The notes under the pieces were generated by a model. It had not been told where the DNA came from and searched no databases. It was given only the letters and a program-made list of their open reading frames with translations. Below, piece after piece: positions 13,442-15,874 of a stretch of 15,874 nt of DNA; within the stretch, counting starts at the first letter, position 1, and every line of letters starts with the position of its first letter. Source of the stretch: JAGQSZ01 sp049672765 (lineage in GTDB: Bacteria > Actinomycetota > Acidimicrobiia > Acidimicrobiales > Microtrichaceae); NCBI GenBank assembly GCA_049672765.1, contig JBATWQ010000062.1:1-15874 (forward strand). The letters are read 5' to 3'. The position numbers and the translations under genes were made by a program.

Positions 13442-15175
13442 ATGGTTGACCTAATCATCCGGAACGGCCGCCTGATCGACGGTACCGGCCGACCTGCATT
13501 CGACGGCGACATCGCCATCGACGACGGCCGCATCGTCGAGGTAGGCCCAAACGGCGCACTGCAGTGCGGGCCCGCCGAACACGAGATCGACGCGGCAGGC
13601 ATGCTCGTCACTCCCGGCTGGGTCGACATCCACACCCACTACGACGGTCAGGTCACATGGGATGACGTACTTGCCCCGACCGCCTGGCACGGGGTCACCA
13701 CCCTGGTAATGGGCAACTGTGGAGTCGGGTTCGCCCCGGTGGTACCGGAGCGCCGGGACTGGCTGATCGGCCTGATGGAGGGCGTCGAGGACATTCCCGG
13801 CACGGCGCTCGCCGAGGGCATCGCCTGGGACTGGGAGACCTTCCCCGAGTATCTCGATGCACTCGAGCCACGCCGCTGGACTATGGACGTCGGCACGCAG
13901 GTCGCACACGGAGCGGTGCGCGCCTATGTGATGGGTGACCGCGGAGCCCGCAACGAGCCCGCAACCCCGGACGACATCGACGCGATGCGCTCGATAGTCC
14001 ATGACGCCATCAAGGCCGGGGCCCTCGGGTTCTCGACCTCACGGACCATCGCCCACACCGCTATCGACGGCGAGCCGGTTCCCGGGACTTTCGCCGCCGA
14101 AGACGAATTGTTCGGAATCGGCTCAGCTCTCGGCGATCTCGGCACGGGTATCTTCGAACTCGCACCCGTCGGAGCGGCCGGAGAGGACATCGTCGGTCCG
14201 GCGAAAGAGGTCGACTGGATGCGTCGGCTGTCGGCGAAGATCAAGCGACCGGTCACGTTCGCGATGATCCAGGTGGACGCTGCGCCGGACCTCTGGAGGG
14301 AGCTGATGGAGGCGTCGCTCCAGGCGGCAGAGGAGGGCGCCGACATCTGGCCCCAGGTCGCAGGGCGCGCCACGGGACTGCTGTCGGGCCTCCAGACGAC
14401 CTACGGAATGTTTGACGCGTTTCCCGCCTATCAGGAGCTGAAGGCACGCAACCTGTCCCAGGAGGAACTGGTCGCTGCGCTGCGCGACCCGGCGGTGCGC
14501 GAGTCCATCCTGGGCTGGGAACCGGATGAAGCAACGGCCGAGAACCTCGATCGCGCCTATGACCGTACCTTCCTGCTCGGGGACCCTCCGGACTACGAAC
14601 CCGGCCCTGATCGGTCGCTGTCCGGACTGGCCGCCGCCAACAACTGCACTCCCCTTGAGGTCGCCTACGACGCCCTCCTCGCAGACGACGGGCACGGGCT
14701 GTTGTATGTCCCGATCCTGAATTATGCCGAAGGAAGCCTCGACCCCGTTCGCGAGATGTTCCTTCATCCTCGCTCGGCAGCGGGCCTGGCCGACGGCGGA
14801 GCCCATTGCGGGGTGATCTGCGACGCCTCGATGCCGACCTTCATGTTGACCCACTGGACCAGGGACCGAAGCCGGGGCGAGACCCTCCCGCTCGAATGGG
14901 TGATCAAGAAGCAGACCCACGACACGGCTCGTCTCTACGGGCTCGGCGACCGCGGCACTCTGGAGGCTGGGATGCTCGCCGATATCAACATCATCGACTA
15001 CGAGAATCTGCAGCTGGGCACTCCCTACGTCAGTGCCGACCTTCCTGCCGGCGGCAAGCGCCTACTGCAGAACGCCACCGGATACGTCGCCACCATCAAG
15101 GCCGGCGAGGTCACCTTCACCAACGGTCAGGACACCGGCGCCCGACCCGGCAAGCTCATTCGAGGAGCGCGATGA
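13442..15175 (+). CDS. Amidohydrolase of the N-acyl-D-amino-acid deacylase family (COG3653-like)
   Basis: A 577-residue cytoplasmic enzyme of the amidohydrolase superfamily. Small beta-domain strands at both ends (DLIIRNGRLIDGTG at 3-16; LEAGMLADINIIDYENL at 507-523) flank a TIM barrel. Metal-site residues visible are His64 and His66 in DIHTHYDGQ, Cys93 in GNCGVGFAP, and Asp451 in ADGGAHC. Spacing of the two His and the Cys matches D-aminoacylase exactly. However, the segments that normally supply two more His ligands (the SHMR- and SHHK-like positions) read FELAP (238-242) and AMIQVD (274-279), with no His. The enzyme probably acts on an amide or cyclic amide, but D-aminoacylase activity should not be assumed. 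Its stop overlaps the nitroreductase start (ATGA), and it sits 14 nt after the glycosyltransferase, so the three genes are likely one operon. Confidence 0.9.
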   Translation: MVDLIIRNGRLIDGTGRPAFDGDIAIDDGRIVEVGPNGALQCGPAEHEIDAAGMLVTPGWVDIHTHYDGQVTWDDVLAPTAWHGVTTLVMGNCGVGFAPVVPERRDWLIGLMEGVEDIPGTALAEGIAWDWETFPEYLDALEPRRWTMDVGTQVAHGAVRAYVMGDRGARNEPATPDDIDAMRSIVHDAIKAGALGFSTSRTIAHTAIDGEPVPGTFAAEDELFGIGSALGDLGTGIFELAPVGAAGEDIVGPAKEVDWMRRLSAKIKRPVTFAMIQVDAAPDLWRELMEASLQAAEEGADIWPQVAGRATGLLSGLQTTYGMFDAFPAYQELKARNLSQEELVAALRDPAVRESILGWEPDEATAENLDRAYDRTFLLGDPPDYEPGPDRSLSGLAAANNCTPLEVAYDALLADDGHGLLYVPILNYAEGSLDPVREMFLHPRSAAGLADGGAHCGVICDASMPTFMLTHWTRDRSRGETLPLEWVIKKQTHDTARLYGLGDRGTLEAGMLADINIIDYENLQLGTPYVSADLPAGGKRLLQNATGYVATIKAGEVTFTNGQDTGARPGKLIRGAR

Positions 15176-15849
15176 CAGCGGACAGGCTCACCCACCAGGA
15201 CCTGCTGGCGATGACGCCCGACGAGTTGCTCTCGACGACCCGAGCGGTGCGCAAACGCCTGGACTTCGAGCGCGAAGTCGAATCTGAGCTCATCGACGAA
15301 TGCCTCGAACTCGCCACCCAGGCCCCGACCGGATCGAACGCCCAGGGTTGGCATTTCGTGATCGTGCGTGATTCCGAGAAGAAGGCTGCCCTCGGCGAGA
15401 TGTATCGCAAGGGCTTCGAACTCTTCTACGGCAATCGTGACGCGGTCGAGGCAAACCTCCCGAAAGACGACCCCACCTATGCCTCGGCGACCCGCAGGGT
15501 CATCGACTCCGCCGAGTACCTGGCCCAGAACATGGCACGGGTTCCGGTCATGGTCATTCCGTGCATCGATGTTCGGACCGACAACATGAACACCGCTATC
15601 CAGGCGAGCATCTGGGGTTCGCTGTACCCGGCGCTCTGGAGCTTCATGCTCGCTGCCCGCTCACGTGGGTTGGGCACGTGCCTGACGACCCTGCACCTAC
15701 TCCACGAAGCCGAAGCGGCCGAGCTTCTGGGCATACCGAACAACATCATGCAGGGCGGACTTGTGCCGGTAGCCCACACGATCGGCCTGGACTTCAAGCC
15801 CGGTGCCCGCCGGGACATGTCCCGGATCGTCCACCACGACTCCTGGTGA
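15172..15849 (+). CDS. Nitroreductase-family FMN oxidoreductase
   Basis: A 225-residue flavoprotein of the nitroreductase fold; such proteins are homodimers that bind FMN and reduce nitro groups, quinones, enones or other acceptors with NAD(P)H. Motifs seen are TTRAVRKRLDF (22-32), where Arg24 and Arg27 match the phosphate-binding RRSxR element, APTGSNAQGWHFVIV (51-65), which is the PSGxNxQPW-like FMN element, and GLGTCLT (166-172) before the LGIP element (186-189). The C-terminus ends RRDMSRIVHHDSW. Length is normal for the family. The ATG overlaps the stop of the amidohydrolase in an ATGA junction, and a GAGGAG ribosome binding site lies within that gene's last codons, so translation is probably coupled. 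The physiological substrate is unknown; the operon suggests a joint catabolic or modification role with the amidohydrolase. Only 25 nt follow its stop in the window. Confidence 0.93.
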   Translation: MTADRLTHQDLLAMTPDELLSTTRAVRKRLDFEREVESELIDECLELATQAPTGSNAQGWHFVIVRDSEKKAALGEMYRKGFELFYGNRDAVEANLPKDDPTYASATRRVIDSAEYLAQNMARVPVMVIPCIDVRTDNMNTAIQASIWGSLYPALWSFMLAARSRGLGTCLTTLHLLHEAEAAELLGIPNNIMQGGLVPVAHTIGLDFKPGARRDMSRIVHHDSW

Positions 15850-15874
15850 ACGCGATGCGCCGACAGGTCACTTC

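Overview
The window is a GC-rich, gene-dense stretch of what looks like an actinobacterial chromosome. Several features point that way. Many genes start at ATG or GTG only 6-9 nt after a TANNNT -10 box, which is the leaderless arrangement common in Actinobacteria. The valyl-tRNA synthetase is of the type seen in actinomycetes. GTG starts are frequent, and a GT87-type membrane mannosyltransferase is present. The mix of COG3653-type amidohydrolase, nitroreductase, SDR and c-di-GMP proteins would suit Acidimicrobiia, but that placement is inference. I see no phage, transposon, CRISPR, rRNA or tRNA gene.

Layout: (1) 2-727 (+) is the C-terminal part of an unrecognised, probably secreted protein, convergent with cysS (740-2101, -). 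(2) cysS is divergent from a membrane-anchored degenerate-GGDEF protein (2208-3617, +). That gene converges on a short-chain dehydrogenase (3718-4539, -), and the gap between them holds a 16-bp triplet repeat inside an inverted repeat. (3) The dehydrogenase is divergent from valS (4608-7304, +). Their two -10 boxes form an inverted repeat. (4) valS converges, through a strong hairpin, on a leftward group: a mechanosensitive channel (8371-9324), a 57-residue membrane miniprotein (8060-8233) and a bacterial PH-domain membrane protein (7381-8025). (5) A PAS-GGDEF-EAL protein (9491-11878, +) is divergent from the channel gene across a gap carrying two phased direct repeats. (6) After a 256-nt gap with a 20-bp hairpin comes a tight rightward group: GT87-like glycosyltransferase (12135-13427), D-aminoacylase-like amidohydrolase (13442-15175) and nitroreductase-family protein (15172-15849).

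Functionally the window mixes housekeeping (two aminoacyl-tRNA synthetases), envelope and osmotic functions (MscS, PH-domain protein, GT87), small-molecule metabolism (SDR, amidohydrolase, nitroreductase) and two cyclic-di-GMP proteins. The most interesting material is in the last group. One protein has lost the GGDEF catalytic residues but keeps the RxxD inhibitory-site motif, behind two membrane helices and a GAF-like region, which is the logic of a c-di-GMP receptor such as PelD. The other keeps a near-canonical cyclase motif without an I-site and has several substitutions in its EAL domain. I found no clearly new multi-gene system. The strongest leads are this receptor, the altered metal site of the amidohydrolase, and the structured repeats in three intergenic gaps.
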